From Amoebophrya sp. A120 (taxonomy: Eukaryota > Sar > Dinophyceae > Syndiniales > Amoebophryaceae): a DNA stretch of 64,000 bases. Below are positions 16,054 to 27,743 of this stretch, piece after piece (positions within the stretch are counted from its first letter, which is position 1; each line of letters opens with the position of its first letter). A program made the position numbers and the translations under genes. The notes beneath the pieces are model-generated. The model searched no databases. It was not told where the DNA came from and was given only the letters and a program-made list of their open reading frames with translations. Location: the NCBI GenBank assembly GCA_905178155.1, contig CAJINV010000003.1, forward strand, positions 618,720 to 682,719, written 5' to 3'.

Positions 16054-18176
16054 ATGATGCGCTTCGACGACTTTTTTGTCGTTGCGCTGCTCTTCCATAG
16101 TCGGTCTTTTACTTTTTGCCCGCCGTGCCATGCATTCGATCCTCTACTCGACGGGAAAATCAAAACTGCCGCCACACCAAGTCAAAAGGCACCGACACCC
16201 GCAACCGCGATAGGAGCCGGGACCGATGCTGCTGGGACTTCTGTCCCAGCAGCTGCATCTTCCGGCAGAATAGACAGGGACGAAGGCCGCGAGAGGGACG
16301 ATCCATATCCGGATGATGGAAAACCGACCCCGCACCGCAAGCGACGCATCAACAGGACGGCAGTGGCCCAACAAGGCGCTACTTCTACTGGGGTAACATC
16401 AACCGCGGTTGCCTCCGATGGTACGATGGAGAGAAGTACTGGTACTGGTACTGGTGCTGTTGACATCAATGCGACATCGTCAGCTTCTGGTACTATCGCG
16501 CCGAACTCTGGTATAGTGTCCGAAAGCAAGCGAAAGGTTTTGTCCTCGCAAGACCCCGACCTGACACGCAAGGTGATTGAGGGGATTGGCCCGGAGAACT
16601 CGTTGTACCACGTTCAGCCGATCTATTACGAAAGGGACGACCACCTGGACGGCTGGACGTTCCCGGACTTTGCCACCATTCATCGCAAGCTGTACGGCGT
16701 AAGCCACAAGGAGAAACACGTCGTGGTGGAGTACTCGAACCCGTACAACATGTCTCCGACCTTTGGGAAGTTTCCGCACAGCAACCTGCAGCCGGATTTC
16801 TTCATCAGCAAGATCCTGGACCGGCTGCACCCCAGGGAGCCCAAATTCATTGTTGAGGTGAATGTGAAACAAAAAATAATTTATCCTGTTGTTCCCATGT
16901 CAATGAATCTTAATCTATGCGTGAAATCCGCATCTACAAGCAAAAAAATCGAACTGTTCTACTTCCTCTCTTGCGGATATTTTACACAAAACCTCGCTTC
17001 TCCTGCTCAGGTTGGTTCTTTCCAGGGCCACAGTGCTGTTTTGATGGGGTCGATCTTGGATGCGATCGGGCTCGCGGAGGTGCCCATTCTGTGTATCGAC
17101 CCGTGGACGGGAGACCTAAATACGTGGGCCATATCAAATGCAAAAATGTCTGGGTCTGGAAGAGTGCGCGACTTGTCATGCTCCTTTTCCATGACCCATG
17201 AGGACTGGAATGCAGGATCTAGCATGACAGATTCTGCGAGACCTTTCTCATGCCTATCCTGCATGAGAAACTCCCTCTCGACTTGGTCAAAACTGGACGA
17301 CTTTTGGTAATCATGCAACACAGATTTTTACATGCTGCAGATTTAGCATGACAAGTTGCAATCTTCCAGACCCAGACACTTTTACATTTGATAGGCCAAC
17401 AAGGACCACGATGTGGAGGTGCAGCACTGGATGTCTCCCGTCCGGGACGGGCGGTTTCTATGCACTGCAAAAGTATCGTACTCGTATGAATGCATTACAA
17501 ATTTCCTCAGCATGAGAAATGAAATTTGTAATGCGGATTGATCTTAAGAAAAGGATTAGTAATGCAAGACTTGCATTATTTTTATACGAATGCGATACTT
17601 TTGCACAGGATAGTTTCTCCTGTTCGACCATTTTATGACGAACGTGCAGTTCAAGATCTCCCGCCACCTCTCCCCGCTGCACATCCTGCCCTTCCACGCC
17701 ACGAGCATGGTCGGCGGGCGGTTCCTGAAGGCGATGAAGTGGCACCCGGACGTGATCTTCCTCGACAGCAGTCACGAGGCGCACGAGACCTTACTCGAGC
17801 TAAAATTGTACTACGAGGTGCTGGCGCCGGGCGGCATTTTGTTCGGGGACGATTTCAGTTGGCCGGGGGTGAAGAACGACGTGCTCACCTTCGTCGCGGA
17901 GATGGGCTGGGGGCGCGATCCGGAGCGCATATTCGACTTCGAAATTCTGCCCGCAACCACCTCCTCCGGCGGCTCGGTTTATCCTGTGCAAAAGTATCGT
18001 ACTCGTAGTAATTGCAGGCATGCATTACAAATGCAAATCTCGTTCCCAAGGCAAATCAGCATGACAAATTGCATTTGTCATGCTGAGGGAATTTGTCATG
18101 CAATTTATACTAGTACGATACTTTTGCAGTTCATACAGTTCTGCTCTGGTTGATACACAAAGCCAAATACGTGTAG
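16054..18176 (+). CDS. Class I SAM-dependent methyltransferase (460 aa)
   Basis: The start is ATG 16054. It is followed by a hydrophobic N-terminus (FFVVALLFHSRSFTFCPPC), possibly a signal peptide or anchor, then a Thr/Ala/Gly-rich linker to about residue 150. The catalytic half shows motif I (IVEVGSFQGHSA), then CIDPWTGD, then VIFLDSSHEAHETLLELKLYY and LAPGGILFGDDFSWPG, the pattern of a Rossmann-fold methyltransferase with an Asp/His pair after beta-4. The substrate cannot be told. Exons 16054-16857, 17011-17131, 17399-17458, 17618-17979 and 18141-18176 total 1383 nt. One intron is conventional (16858-17010), and it cuts through motif I. The other three are introners. The product ends LWLIHKAKYV. 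Confidence 0.85.
16858..17010 (+). other. Conventional GT-AG intron in methyltransferase gene
   Basis: The donor is GTGAAT and the acceptor CTGCTCAG. It splits the SAM-binding motif between FIVE and VGSFQGHSA. There are no TIRs or TSD. Confidence 0.88.
17132..17393 (+). mobile_element. Introner, family F3
   Basis: It starts TATCAAATGCAAAAATG and ends TTTTACATTTGATA, with CTGGGTCTGGAAGA and TCTTCCAGACCCAG inside. The TSD is GGCCA (17127-17131 and 17394-17398). Excision joins DLNTWA to NKDHDVEV. Confidence 0.93.
17459..17612 (+). mobile_element. Introner, family F2
   Basis: This 154 bp element has ends TATGCACTGCAAAAGTATCG and CGATACTTTTGCACAGGATA. The TSD is GTTTC (17454-17458 and 17613-17617). 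Excision joins VRDGRF to LLFDHFMT. Confidence 0.93.
17980..18135 (-). mobile_element. Introner, family F2, reverse orientation
   Basis: It begins with the end that is usually on the right (TATCCTGTGCAAAAGTATCG) and finishes ACTAGTACGATACTTTTGCA. The TSD is imperfect (CGGTT 17975-17979, CAGTT 18136-18140). Excision gives an in-frame short last exon ending LWLIHKAKYV and a stop. Confidence 0.85.
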
Positions 18177-19008
18177 GTCGTGTAGTTGTGGTCTGCGTTC
18201 GACGCGCTGTTCTTCATCTCCTTTGCTCGCCTTTTTTGCAGCGAGATTGCCTGTTCCATCAGATCGGTGACGGGCGGAGTCCCGTTTCTTTCTAGGTCAT
18301 CGAAGTCTCCGCATGCCGTTGCAGTAGCCTTGTCCACTTATCGCTTCGGCGGGGCTTTCTAGTCGCGAACTAAACTCTTTGATTTGATAGAATTAGCACA
18401 AATCGAGCTACATTGCTTCTCGAATGATGGTAGACCACAACATGCCTGCTTGATGCGTTGTTGATCACAGGCGCTGAATGTTCTGGTTTTCTGTGCGACG
18501 ACTGCTAGTATAGAGGGTATGTTGAGGGATGATTTTTTTATTTTGATTTTGAAGACGGGGACGAGCGATTATTTATATTTAATACTCGGATACAACTCCA
18601 CGACGTCGGCCTTAAGACGATATAGATTGTGGATTTGCTTTTATGGTGGTTACGCTTGCGAAACAGAGCGGCGGGCCGCGATCTTCTTCGATTGCAAGGT
18701 CATCAACATGACCACAGATCGATGTTGACATTTTTACTGCACCAGTCGCTTTGCTGTGGTAGGCACAAATGGATAAATAATGAAATTTCCAAAGCTGTCG
18801 AAGTGTGGCTCATAGAAATTGTCAAATGTGATCACGATCACGATCATGTGTAACAATACCGATCTCCAAGATGAAGATTTCATCTTCTGTGTAACAATAT
18901 TGTAAATTATCGCTCCCTCGTCGGGCTACGTGTTTCACGTGCAGTGCGGAAAGTCCGTTTTACCGTCTTCGGGAGCGCAGTGGAGGCCTACGACTACGCA
19001 GCACGACC
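18177..19008. other. Intergenic, no gene seen
   Basis: Small tandem motifs such as GATCACGATCACGATCATG (18830-18850) and a repeated GTGTAACAATA (18848-18902) are visible. No gene is recognised. Confidence 0.5.
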
Positions 19009-21829
19009 ATGTCAGTCAAGGGTGACAACAGACCTCAGGGCGTGAGGACCACTGCCGTCGACGAGAACAATGTAACTGGATCTAGATCGGCGGTCTCTAG
19101 AAAGACCGAGTTTGCCAGCACGGCTAGCGCTGCGACAACCGCTACCGGTGGCGAACAAGATTGCTCTTCATCGGTAAACCGATTCAGCAGCGATGCGGGT
19201 ACTACAGCGGGAAGAGATTATTCCAGGCACAGCACGACCACCTCGCGTGAAGAAGATTCTAATGAGGATGCCTTTTCCTCTGCAAGTTCATCTGCGAAGA
19301 CGACAACCGCGGAGGAACAGGCGCAGGTGTGGCGCATCTTTTGCGTGTTCTCTTTCTACTACGGGGTGGCGGGCAGTTACGACCTGGGTGCGGTGACTGC
19401 TACCTTGTCCGACATTTTGCAAGACCTGCACGTGGACAATCTCACGCTGGCAGGCGTTCTGGGCAGCGTCGGCTACTACGGCATGTTCATGACCATGCCG
19501 TTCTTCGGCGTGATCTTCTCGAAAATGCAGGCGAGGCAGGGGAAACTCCGGCTCTCGCTGCATGCCGCCTACAGGAGGGCGACGACGACGACGTCTTCAT
19601 CAGCCGTCTCTCCGCACGGCGGCGCGACGGCGACGACGCTCACAGCACCGCTCTTGGAGATCTCTCAACAAGCGAACAAGAACAACCCGAAAAATAATGC
19701 CAGTGCGAGCAAAAGCAGCAGGAGCGAACCAGAGCTTGATATTATTGCCTGGTCCTTCCTCGATTCGGTGGTTGCGCGGGGCCAGTGGCTCTTTTTCATC
19801 CTGGACTGGACGCTGTTGGGCCTAGCCGTTTTGCTGCCCATGTGTCTAGCGACAGACATCCGGATGATGCTGGTAGGACGATTTCTGCTTGGGACCTTTC
19901 AGGGCGCCGTCGACGTCTACTACCCAGTTTGGATTGAAGAACGCGCCCCGCCGTGCTCCCGTACCGTCTGGCAGGCGTCTCGCTTCGTCTGCATTCTGTG
20001 CGGCGTGATTTTGGGTTACATCGTCGGGGGCGCTCTCGTGTCCTCGTCGTCCAAGCAGGTGGAGAGTGGTGGTAGTACAACCGCGACGATGACGCACGAC
20101 GAGAAATTTCACTACACCTGGCGGTTAGCGTTGGCCGTCGAGGGCATCGCTTCGTTCGTCGCTGCGGCGCTGCTTTTCATCCTGGTAGACCCGGCGGTCA
20201 TGCGACTACGAGGAGAGGAGAACAATCCCGCGACCGGCGCACAACCGTTAGAAGCGGAGGTCGTGGCGTCCTCTCCCAATCCAGCAGGTCCCGCCGGCAT
20301 TTCGGGGAACGCAAGAATCCGTATTGATAGTACGACTACAAAAAGAGGAGGCAATGGGCAGGCGTACGAAAGCCTCGGCATCGGCGTGCAAAGCACGGCA
20401 ACCGAAGTAGGTGGTGCAGGACCCCCAGTAGGTGTTGTTGCTTCTGCCTCGCGACCATTCGCAACTGCAAGCGAAGATAAGACACGAGTAGATCACGAGC
20501 GCACCACCGTAATAACTGCTGCTACAATCGCTGAAGCAAAAGATCAAGATCAGCAGGATAAGGACTCCGGAACAGCAAGCGATGTGGACTACACCGTCCG
20601 AGACTTTACGGTAATGGAAAGTCTCCGTGTGCTCGCGACGAACTTGAACTACGCGATTCCGGTTTTGAACCTCTCCTGCGTCTTCCTGGTCGCCCAAGGC
20701 GTGCAATTTTGGAGTCCACAATATCTGCGGTTGGTTTTCCACCCCATTTCCGAGGGCGTCATCGTCGGCTCCACCATCGTGCTACTCCTCACCGGACCAG
20801 CCGCGGGAATCTTTCTGGGTGGGAAATTTATCGACATGTGCGGTAAGAGTATAGTTTCGTGGCACGGAATCGGAATTGTTTTTACAACGTGGACCACGAA
20901 CGAAAAACTCAAAAATATTGGCTCGCTACTCTGTTACAGGGTTCCACTTAGCAGGGCGTCATGCAACCACCCACTAGCTACGGCTATTCAATGCATGACC
21001 TCTAAAAACCGCGAGAGAATGAGAAACAAGTATGGGGTCGTCCTCTACTAAGATCTTTTGAACCTCCTTCTATACGCATACGCTTTAGTACATAGAACGC
21101 ACGTAGTTGAAGAAATTCGAACTCAACATTGCAGGTGGCTACCACGGTCGAGCCGGAAGAATCCGCACCTACAAGATTCTCCTCGGCTTTTCCTTCTTGA
21201 GCACGATCGCGGGGACGGTCGGTAACTGGATGCACGGGGAAGCGGAGTACGCACCCGCCGCGTGTTTTTTGTGGATCGTGTTTGCCGTCGGCGCCGCGAG
21301 CGTGGGTCCCCTGCAGGGCATCGCCATCAGTGCCATTCCCTACCCCGAACTCCGCACGTTTGGTAACTCGTTGGCGACCGTGAGCTTCATGGTTGGCGCC
21401 TCCATCGGGCCGCTGATTCCAGGCTTCCTGCTTCAGTCGCTCTGCCCGCCAGAAGGAGCGGTCAAGAACATCAACATGGGACAAAGTACAGCTCCAGGTA
21501 GAAGGGCTGGAGTAGAGGACCTTGTGGCGGTGCAAACTGCAGCTGGTGTAGAAACGATACAACCAAGAGTCTTTACATCGTCATTCGGAGAAGACGGCAC
21601 AACATCTGTCAACCAAAGCCAGATCGCGCACCTGTCAGAGCTGCAGCCTACTTCCGGTGGCACGACAAGCCTCCACCCACTGATAACAACGCTCTGTGCG
21701 CAGGAATCCGTCGCGCCGTTGCTCTGCAGCGGATACTTTTTCCTGTTCACTACGGGATTGTGTCTGTGGCATGAGGTCAGCCGCCCAAAACACGCCAAGG
21801 TGAAAACCTCCAAGGAGGTTGACCTGTAG
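19009..21829 (+). CDS. Major facilitator superfamily transporter (842 aa)
   Basis: The start is ATG 19009. A ~100-residue Ser/Thr-rich cytosolic tail precedes the first membrane segment (CVFSFYYGVAGSYDLGAVTATL). Further segments follow, including GVLGSVGYYGMFMTMPFFGVIFSKM, the usual MFS TM2-TM3 region, MMLVGRFLLGTFQGAVDVYYPVWIEE (TM4-5) and CVFLVAQGVQFWSPQYLRLVF. After the intron come SFLSTIAGTVGNW, WIVFAVGAASVGPLQGIAI and SFMVGASIGPLIPGFLL. The central loop is long and charged. The order resembles spinster/sugar-phosphate-type MFS proteins, but the substrate is not known. One GT-AG intron (20843-21134) lies between FIDMCG and GYHGRAGRIRTY. Exons total 2529 nt. This gene has no introner in its coding part, but one lies just downstream. 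Confidence 0.88.
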
Positions 21830-21884
21830 GCACTAGTTTTAGTTTATTTGAAGGACCTAATATTAATATCCTTGTAAAAAATTC

Positions 21885-22135
21885 TATTGGAGTGTCAGGA
21901 TCGAAATTTTCAAAATCGAAAAAAAAAATTGAGGTGCCTTAATTACATACCACAAATAGCTTGCATGCAAATAGTGTATCTTGGGTGTTTAACTAGCTAG
22001 CTCAAAACTGCGCCCGCGGATGCGTCCGCATCCGCGCTAAATAGATATGTCAATTGTGAGATGCATCTTCTATATAAAACACCCTACCTAGTTTTTTTTT
22101 TCGATTTTGAAAATTTCGATCCTGACGCTTCCATA
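21885..22135 (+). mobile_element. Introner-family (F4) copy outside coding sequence
   Basis: This 251 bp element starts TATTGGAGTGTCAGGATCG and ends CGATCCTGACGCTTCCATA, with ~45 bp arms including AATTTTCAAAATCG. The TSD is AATTC (21880-21884 and 22136-22140). It lies 56 nt after the MFS stop codon, probably in the 3' UTR. It contains the small palindrome GCGGATGCGTCCGCATCCGC. Confidence 0.9.
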
Positions 22136-22460
22136 AATTCTATCATTTCGGCAACAGCATCAGAGGCACGTGGAGGGGGCCGTCGTGGTCATTTATCTCC
22201 AACTGTTTCTGTGACTAAAACAATATTTTTCACACTGACAATGGTATGCGTGGTCAAGTTTTAGCTCATGAATAGCTCCAGCTCCACTCCTAAAGTTCTG
22301 GAACGCCACCCCGCAGCCAAGCCAGGCCACGACACTCTGACTCTGATTCTGGAAGACAACAGTGCCACTAAGGTTTTAGATGCTGTTGCGTCTTGAGGTT
22401 CAGGAAGTTTAAATTTGCGAGGATTCGCCTTTTAACTTTATCTTTATAACGGTTGATTTT

Positions 22461-23421
22461 TTACAGCTTGGACGGACGTTAGGAATTCAGTCGGTGACTT
22501 TCAGGTGACTGCCGAGCAATATGAATTTCTGGCACCCCCCCCAGCGCCGACCTTTGTGCTAGGTCTCAGCGCCTGCGTCGATGCTTCTTTCGCCCGTCCT
22601 TTCTCAGCCAGTGAAGGTCGCTGCTCTGACTGTAAGTAGTCAGAGTCGCGAGGAGGATGGGCCGGCTAGCCCTGACCTTTTGATGTAGAGGCAAAGCCTC
22701 TGCCACAGCCTCAATGGATGCAGTTATGAAGCCTGGAGTCGTCACAAAGATGCTGGCTCCAGGCTGTTGCGCGTGCAATCAGGGGTCCACTGTGGCAGCT
22801 ACCAAGCCTATTTCCGGGCCATTTGGACAGATATCAAGCGGGGGTGGGGGGGAATCGAGGCAACTTTTTGGGTTGGTGACACGAGTGGTGACGCGGGCCG
22901 GTGACACGGAGCCAAAAAAATCGCCAATTTGGTGTCACCACGACCTGTGACAGCCGATGGCGACTCCAGAAATCGTCTCGGTGACAGCCGACTTGTGCTC
23001 CGTGTCACCGGGCTCGATTTTGAGCCCGGTGACACCAAGAGTGCCGCCGTGTTTAGCTCTCAAACTTGGCCGAAATTATTGGAATCTCGGAAATTCTGAC
23101 ACTTTGGCGAATTTTTTGCCAAAAAGTCAGCTTTTTCCCGGATTCCAAAAAAGCAGGAAATTGTCAAGGTGGTGGACTTGATAGGGTGGTGGCTGTGGGC
23201 GTGCCTAGGGCACAAACACACTGTAGACTGTTTAAATCTGCCCAAATGTGTGAGCTGTCTGGCGCCGCGTTTGGCCCCCCTGCGCCGGGCAACCGGCCGA
23301 AAAGAAAACGACGCCAATCCCTCCACCCGAAGCCTCTCTATTGGCGATCCTTTCTGCGGCAAACTGCTCGCGTGTCACCAGAAAGTCTCTACCCATGTTT
23401 CTGACGGGTGTCCAAGTCCAT
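22461..23421. mobile_element. TIR transposon (TTACAGCTTGG family), copy 2
   Basis: The left end is TTACAGCTTGGACGGACG followed by GGTGACTTTCAGGTGAC. The inverse of the right end reads GGACTTGGACACCCGTCAG, then GACTTTCTGGTGACACG. Over ~60 nt the two ends align clearly. I could not define a TSD. The ~960 bp interior has no recognisable transposase. It holds a cluster of GGTGACAC motifs. Confidence 0.75.
22875..23037. repeat. Cluster of GGTGACAC motifs in both orientations
   Basis: About eight copies of GGTGAC(A/G) or its inverse lie within ~160 nt, e.g. GGTGACACGGAG, TTGGTGTCACCA and GAGCCCGGTGACACC. The same motif occurs in the TIRs of the surrounding element. Confidence 0.75.
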
Positions 23422-24236
23422 ATTGGTTTTGTGGCTTCCAACTTCTACGAGCATAGGCATACTGATCATCGACATTCATCTTCTTCTATTCGTGTGCCGG
23501 CAAAAATTAATGGAAATTTAATATAGAGTTTAAAGGCGATGGCGAAAATGAGAGAATCGCCCATGAAGATTACCAATAAGGCATGTTCATGATCTTATTT
23601 GTTATAGCTAACTGCCATTTACACTTGAATGTGATGGCGCATAGGTATAACTGAGTTCTTACTTTGTGATGGGGTCCTAGCTAAAATATAGTGGTGGATA
23701 TAGTTGCATGGGCATGGCATAAGACTCTGTGCGACAACGCGCGATGCTGGTGGTGCGCCACAAGAAATTGGAACTTGAGACTGATCCGATTCCAATCTTC
23801 CACTAGCTCAAAATCGCTAGGAGTAGAAGGCGCGCAACTCATAGCATTAGCAATCAGGCACGTGGCAACATGTGCTACATCTAGAAGATATGTTATGAAT
23901 TGTATTTCCTGTCGTTGTCGCAGGCACGACAGCGTCAGTGGCAGCAGAAGTTTTGCGGCAGTAGCTGATGTCGTGTCTCTGTGTTTATTGAGCTATCAAT
24001 CATGTTTGATGTATGAAGATGATGTCTGAGCTCGTGCTTCAGCTTCACTCGATTTCTCGGCAAAATACGGAATGCGCATCTGTAATGATGATCAGTATGA
24101 GCATCGTCATCTTCGTGAGCTGCACGCCCTAATCAGAAATGATCACGACCATGGTTCATCGCATTGGAGGTATGAAGAAATCAAAGCCCTGTGGCGCTAT
24201 CGGTTTCGGTTGCATTTACGGACCACAAAGGTGAGG
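23422..24236. other. Intergenic, no confident gene
   Basis: This is AT-rich spacer. A 112-codon open frame at 23691-24029 lacks any recognised feature and is not called as a gene. Confidence 0.45.
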
Positions 24237-24932
24237 ATGTTTCGGTGTGGCCGCGTCCTGGGCGGCCGGAGGAGTCGGCTCCTTTGTTTGTGCCGTGCTC
24301 GTTTATTTGTTTTTTTTGCTTTACTGGCACCGTTGCCGTTCTGGACCAGCAGCCGTCGAGTGGTGCGTCGCGAGGACCAAGAGCGTCAAGAGTCTCAATC
24401 GACGACGTCGAGCGCGTCGGCACAGGTCGGCGTGGGAGATTTCGATGTAGACGCGGGCGCGTTAACGACGCTGGTGCGCCCTGCGGAACAGGCTGCACGG
24501 CTCGATGTACATCACGGAGAGCACCCTCCCGACAACGACGATGCTCGAGAGCGCGACGCAGCTGCCCCTCGCTTTACCCATGCGCCCCCATCTGAGCAGC
24601 TGGAGGACCACTCTGATTCTCCACAACAGGGCGGGGCTCCCGCGGCCCTCGAAAATAGCACAGCCCCGAAGACGAGTGGAGATCACGACCATGTGCACGA
24701 GGAAGTAAACAAAAACAAGAAGGCGGCTGAAAATGAACGAGAAGGAGCTAGCGCTGTTTTTCATTGCTGCCCCACCCCGGCAGAAGAAAAAAAAAACAAA
24801 CTTCTGATCAATGACTCAGGCCTGCCGCAAAACAGATTGATACAGGAGCCTCACCAGGGCGGTGCTGTGGGTGTGGCTAGCGACCACCTGAAGCGGAGCC
24901 CCGACGGTCCCTCACCCTCGGGAAATTCGTGA
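24237..24932 (+). CDS. Hypothetical protein with N-terminal hydrophobic segment
   Basis: I chose ATG 24237, although the frame is open upstream to 24072, because it places a signal-like N-terminus first: a basic stretch MFRCGRVLGGRRSR, then LLCLCRARLFVFFALLAPLPFW. The remainder (about 190 residues) is polar, rich in Glu, Asp, His and Gln (NKNKKAAENEREG), with no domain. It could be a secreted or type II membrane protein. No intron is evident. The alternative frame at 24247-24450 also encodes a hydrophobic run but is short. Confidence 0.5.
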   Translation: MFRCGRVLGGRRSRLLCLCRARLFVFFALLAPLPFWTSSRRVVRREDQERQESQSTTSSASAQVGVGDFDVDAGALTTLVRPAEQAARLDVHHGEHPPDNDDARERDAAAPRFTHAPPSEQLEDHSDSPQQGGAPAALENSTAPKTSGDHDHVHEEVNKNKKAAENEREGASAVFHCCPTPAEEKKNKLLINDSGLPQNRLIQEPHQGGAVGVASDHLKRSPDGPSPSGNS

Positions 24933-25812
24933 CGCAAGGATGTTATCTTGCGATGCACATAAACGCGGATGTCCAGGCGGGTCGCGGCCCGACGCCTGGA
25001 TGATGATCAGCATAAACATCGCTAATCAGATGAGATGATCAGCACCATAGGATAGCTCAACTTCTTAGGTTGTTGTATTCCACGCCATGACGTACTATCG
25101 GTTTCGGTTACACATCAATCTTCGTTCAAATGATGGCGTTGGTGCAACTGCAACTTGTTGCTCATCTTGTCGCAGAATTATTCAATCGGGGCAATTATAC
25201 ATCTGTCGGTTCTGGTGGACGATGAAGATCATTGTCGGTATCCATCTAATGCGCTGCGCAAGTCGCATTACCTCAGGAACAAGGATGATAGTTATGACAA
25301 TAAGGGAGTTCGTCGAGGACTTCGGTATTAAAACCAAAAGACGAACAACAAAGCGCTGGCTACAAGGCGGAAGGCCGACGCCTCCTTTTGACGTGGGGAG
25401 ACACAACTATGCTCATCAACATTGTATGCTTATGCAGCATTCTTCACATAATACTAGTCATTAGCATAGAGTAGTTGTAGGCGGCCGTCGCACTTTTGCC
25501 GTACTGGTTTCTACGACTACGCCTATGAAAGAATATGCAATAAAAAAGTGTATTCTGACTTTTCCAGCAGCGGTCGTTCGAAAGTGAAGCTAAATCTTGA
25601 CCTTGAGGCTCAGTGCCCACGTACACCCTGTAGTTTTTGTCTTAGTTTCCGATGCCAGATGCTGATGCGGAGCTGTCGTAATTACTACCAAGGCTTGCGC
25701 TTGGAGTTTCAAGTCCAGCTCGCGAAAATAAACATTCTCTACTTGTACGACGTTCTTGTATAATGGATCGTTTGCAGCAGGAGGACGAGGAGGTTCGCCA
25801 TTATCTACAAAA
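24933..25812. other. Intergenic, no confident gene
   Basis: GATGATCAGCA-type short repeats occur near 25003-25045, and a CTATCGGTTTCGGTT string (25095) recurs from 24197. The 125-codon open frame at 25087-25464 is not convincing. Confidence 0.4.
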
Positions 25813-27743
25813 ATGACGACCTTATCACGTAGTGTGTTGCCTCCGCGCCTATATTCCTGTGTGGCACTCGATAGGAACAACGATCGTGGCGACACGACGC
25901 AACTCGTCGAGGAGCACAGTGGTTTTTTGGGATGGGTAGACGGAGCGACGAAAAAACTGAGTGATGGACGCACATTACGTGTTTGTGCTGTTTCGAAACC
26001 GTTGCCCGAGGAAGACTTTCCCATGCGAACTTGTTCCGAGGAGGAAGAAGGTGGAATTATTATGCGAGCAGGAGGCGAGGCGAACGAGGACGAGAGAGTA
26101 GTCGAGGTGTTCGCAGACGTCCCGTGCCCGATACCACTCTTGGAGGTTGTTCACGAAGATAAGACAAGCGCCTCGATTTCCAAGGACCAGGACCACTACC
26201 GTTCCTCGTCGTTCGGGCCAGCACCTGATGATCCCCGCTTGCAGCTGCGTAATTATCTGCAGTACAACGACTTCTACCGCGATGATCTCCTACTACCACC
26301 AGCACACATTTTCCTTCACCGTGTGGGCTTTCTCAACCTAGGAAATCAATCAAGTCGGCTGCACATCGATACCCTGGACAACGAGGCTCTGGGACAAGTG
26401 AATCGCATCAAAAGCGCGCTGCGACAGCGCGCCGCGGCCACGGCAAGTCACACTATAATTACTACTTCGAACAGCGGTATTTACTTTGCAGAGGTGGCAT
26501 CACGAGAAAGCAACAGGTTTGATGCCCGATTAATCACCGGAATTCCGATTGATACGCGACAAATGATCAAGGCAGATTTTGTTCAACTGCCAGAGCGAGG
26601 GCCAGAGGCACCAGTAGCAGGGCCAGACCCAGAAAGTGCAGGCTCCAGTGCTGCTGCAAACCAGGAACACGTCCAGTTCTCCGCTGTGCGACAAGCCGCA
26701 CAGGCCGGGCCTTGGGTTGGCACGGTGGTGAATCAGTTACTGATGCCGACTAGTTATGACGGGTGTGGTACGTCGCAGTTTGCGGCGGGCTCATCCACTG
26801 TACAAACTGCAGGTTCTTTGTTCAGCGGTCGAGTTTCTTGTGACGTTTCGGTATTGTACATGGCTAATTGCGGCGACCAGGCATGGCACGCAGATGGCCC
26901 GCATATCGGTCGCAGCTGTACCTGTAGTGCTGTCGCTGACCACTCAGCGGTAGAAAAGCCACATCATGATCATGGAATAAATGGTGATGTGCACGACCAG
27001 AACGAGCAAGTTGTTCCTATTGCTGAAGACGACCACCACGAGTACGACAGCGATACCCAGGAGCAGGACCCGGAACTAGACCAGAATCTCCCTCTGAGTC
27101 GGAATCATGAAGAGAAAGAACCTCAACAACACGACATATTACGGACCAGCTCGCCGCTGTTTCGCGAGAATGACGACCATAGCCCCGCGTATGGCCTCTG
27201 CGTGTTTCTGGCACTCACCGACAACGAGCCGGGGATGGGAGGAACGGAATTTTGGCCCGGGTCGCACAAGCACCCAGGGCTGCTAGGCTTGGGACCCTTG
27301 GGGCCGCTCGTGGAAGCCACTGTTACGACGAAAAATGCTCGGCGGGGCGACTTATTCAAGAAAAAAACACCATCACAATCACTTTTGCACATTTTTGCAA
27401 TACAAAAATTTTTGTCATGCGCAAAAATGCATCACAGTCAAGCTCAACAAGACTTGTAGGCGATTTCCCTTTTGTGTTTTTGCAATACAAAAATTTGTCA
27501 CGCGAGACAAATTTCTGATGCAAAACCTCCTAAGTGTGATTGTGATGGTGTTTTTTTCTTGGATAAGACTGTGTCCTCTACGATTACAGGCTCCTCCACC
27601 GCGGCCTTGCCAACGAAACGCCGAAAGAGCGACGAATGTTGCAATTCTTCTACTACCGGAGCGATCTATACCGAGAGGTGCGGAATTACGGCACGCAGAG
27701 CCTTTTCGAGTCCGAAACCATAACCAGCACAGATGAGTTGTAG
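25813..27743 (+). CDS. Phytanoyl-CoA dioxygenase-like 2OG-Fe(II) oxygenase (570 aa)
   Basis: Non-haem iron, 2-oxoglutarate-dependent oxygenases of this family hydroxylate lipids or small molecules. The start is ATG 25813. The metal-binding pair is in NCGDQAWHADGPHIGR (HxD, about residues 357-359). A long acidic/His-rich insert follows. Then come LCVFLALTDNEPGMGGTEFWPGSHKH (about 462-485) and, after the intron, RGDCVLYDYRLLHRGLANET, which gives the distal His and the 2OG-binding Arg. The order fits PhyH. The N-terminal ~150 residues are variable; HIFLHRVGFLNLGNQSSRLHID is better folded. Exons 25813-27352 and 27571-27743 total 1713 nt; the one intron is an F6 introner. The substrate is unknown. 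Confidence 0.82.
27353..27565 (+). mobile_element. Introner, family F6 (AAGAAAAAAACAC ends)
   Basis: Long TIRs: TATTCAAGAAAAAAACACC then ATCACAATCA, mirrored by TGATTGTGATGGTG and TTTTTTTCTTGGATA. The TSD is GACT (27349-27352 and 27567-27570). Excision joins ARRGD to CVLYDYRLLHRG. The interior carries two related GCAATACAAAAAT strings. Confidence 0.92.
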
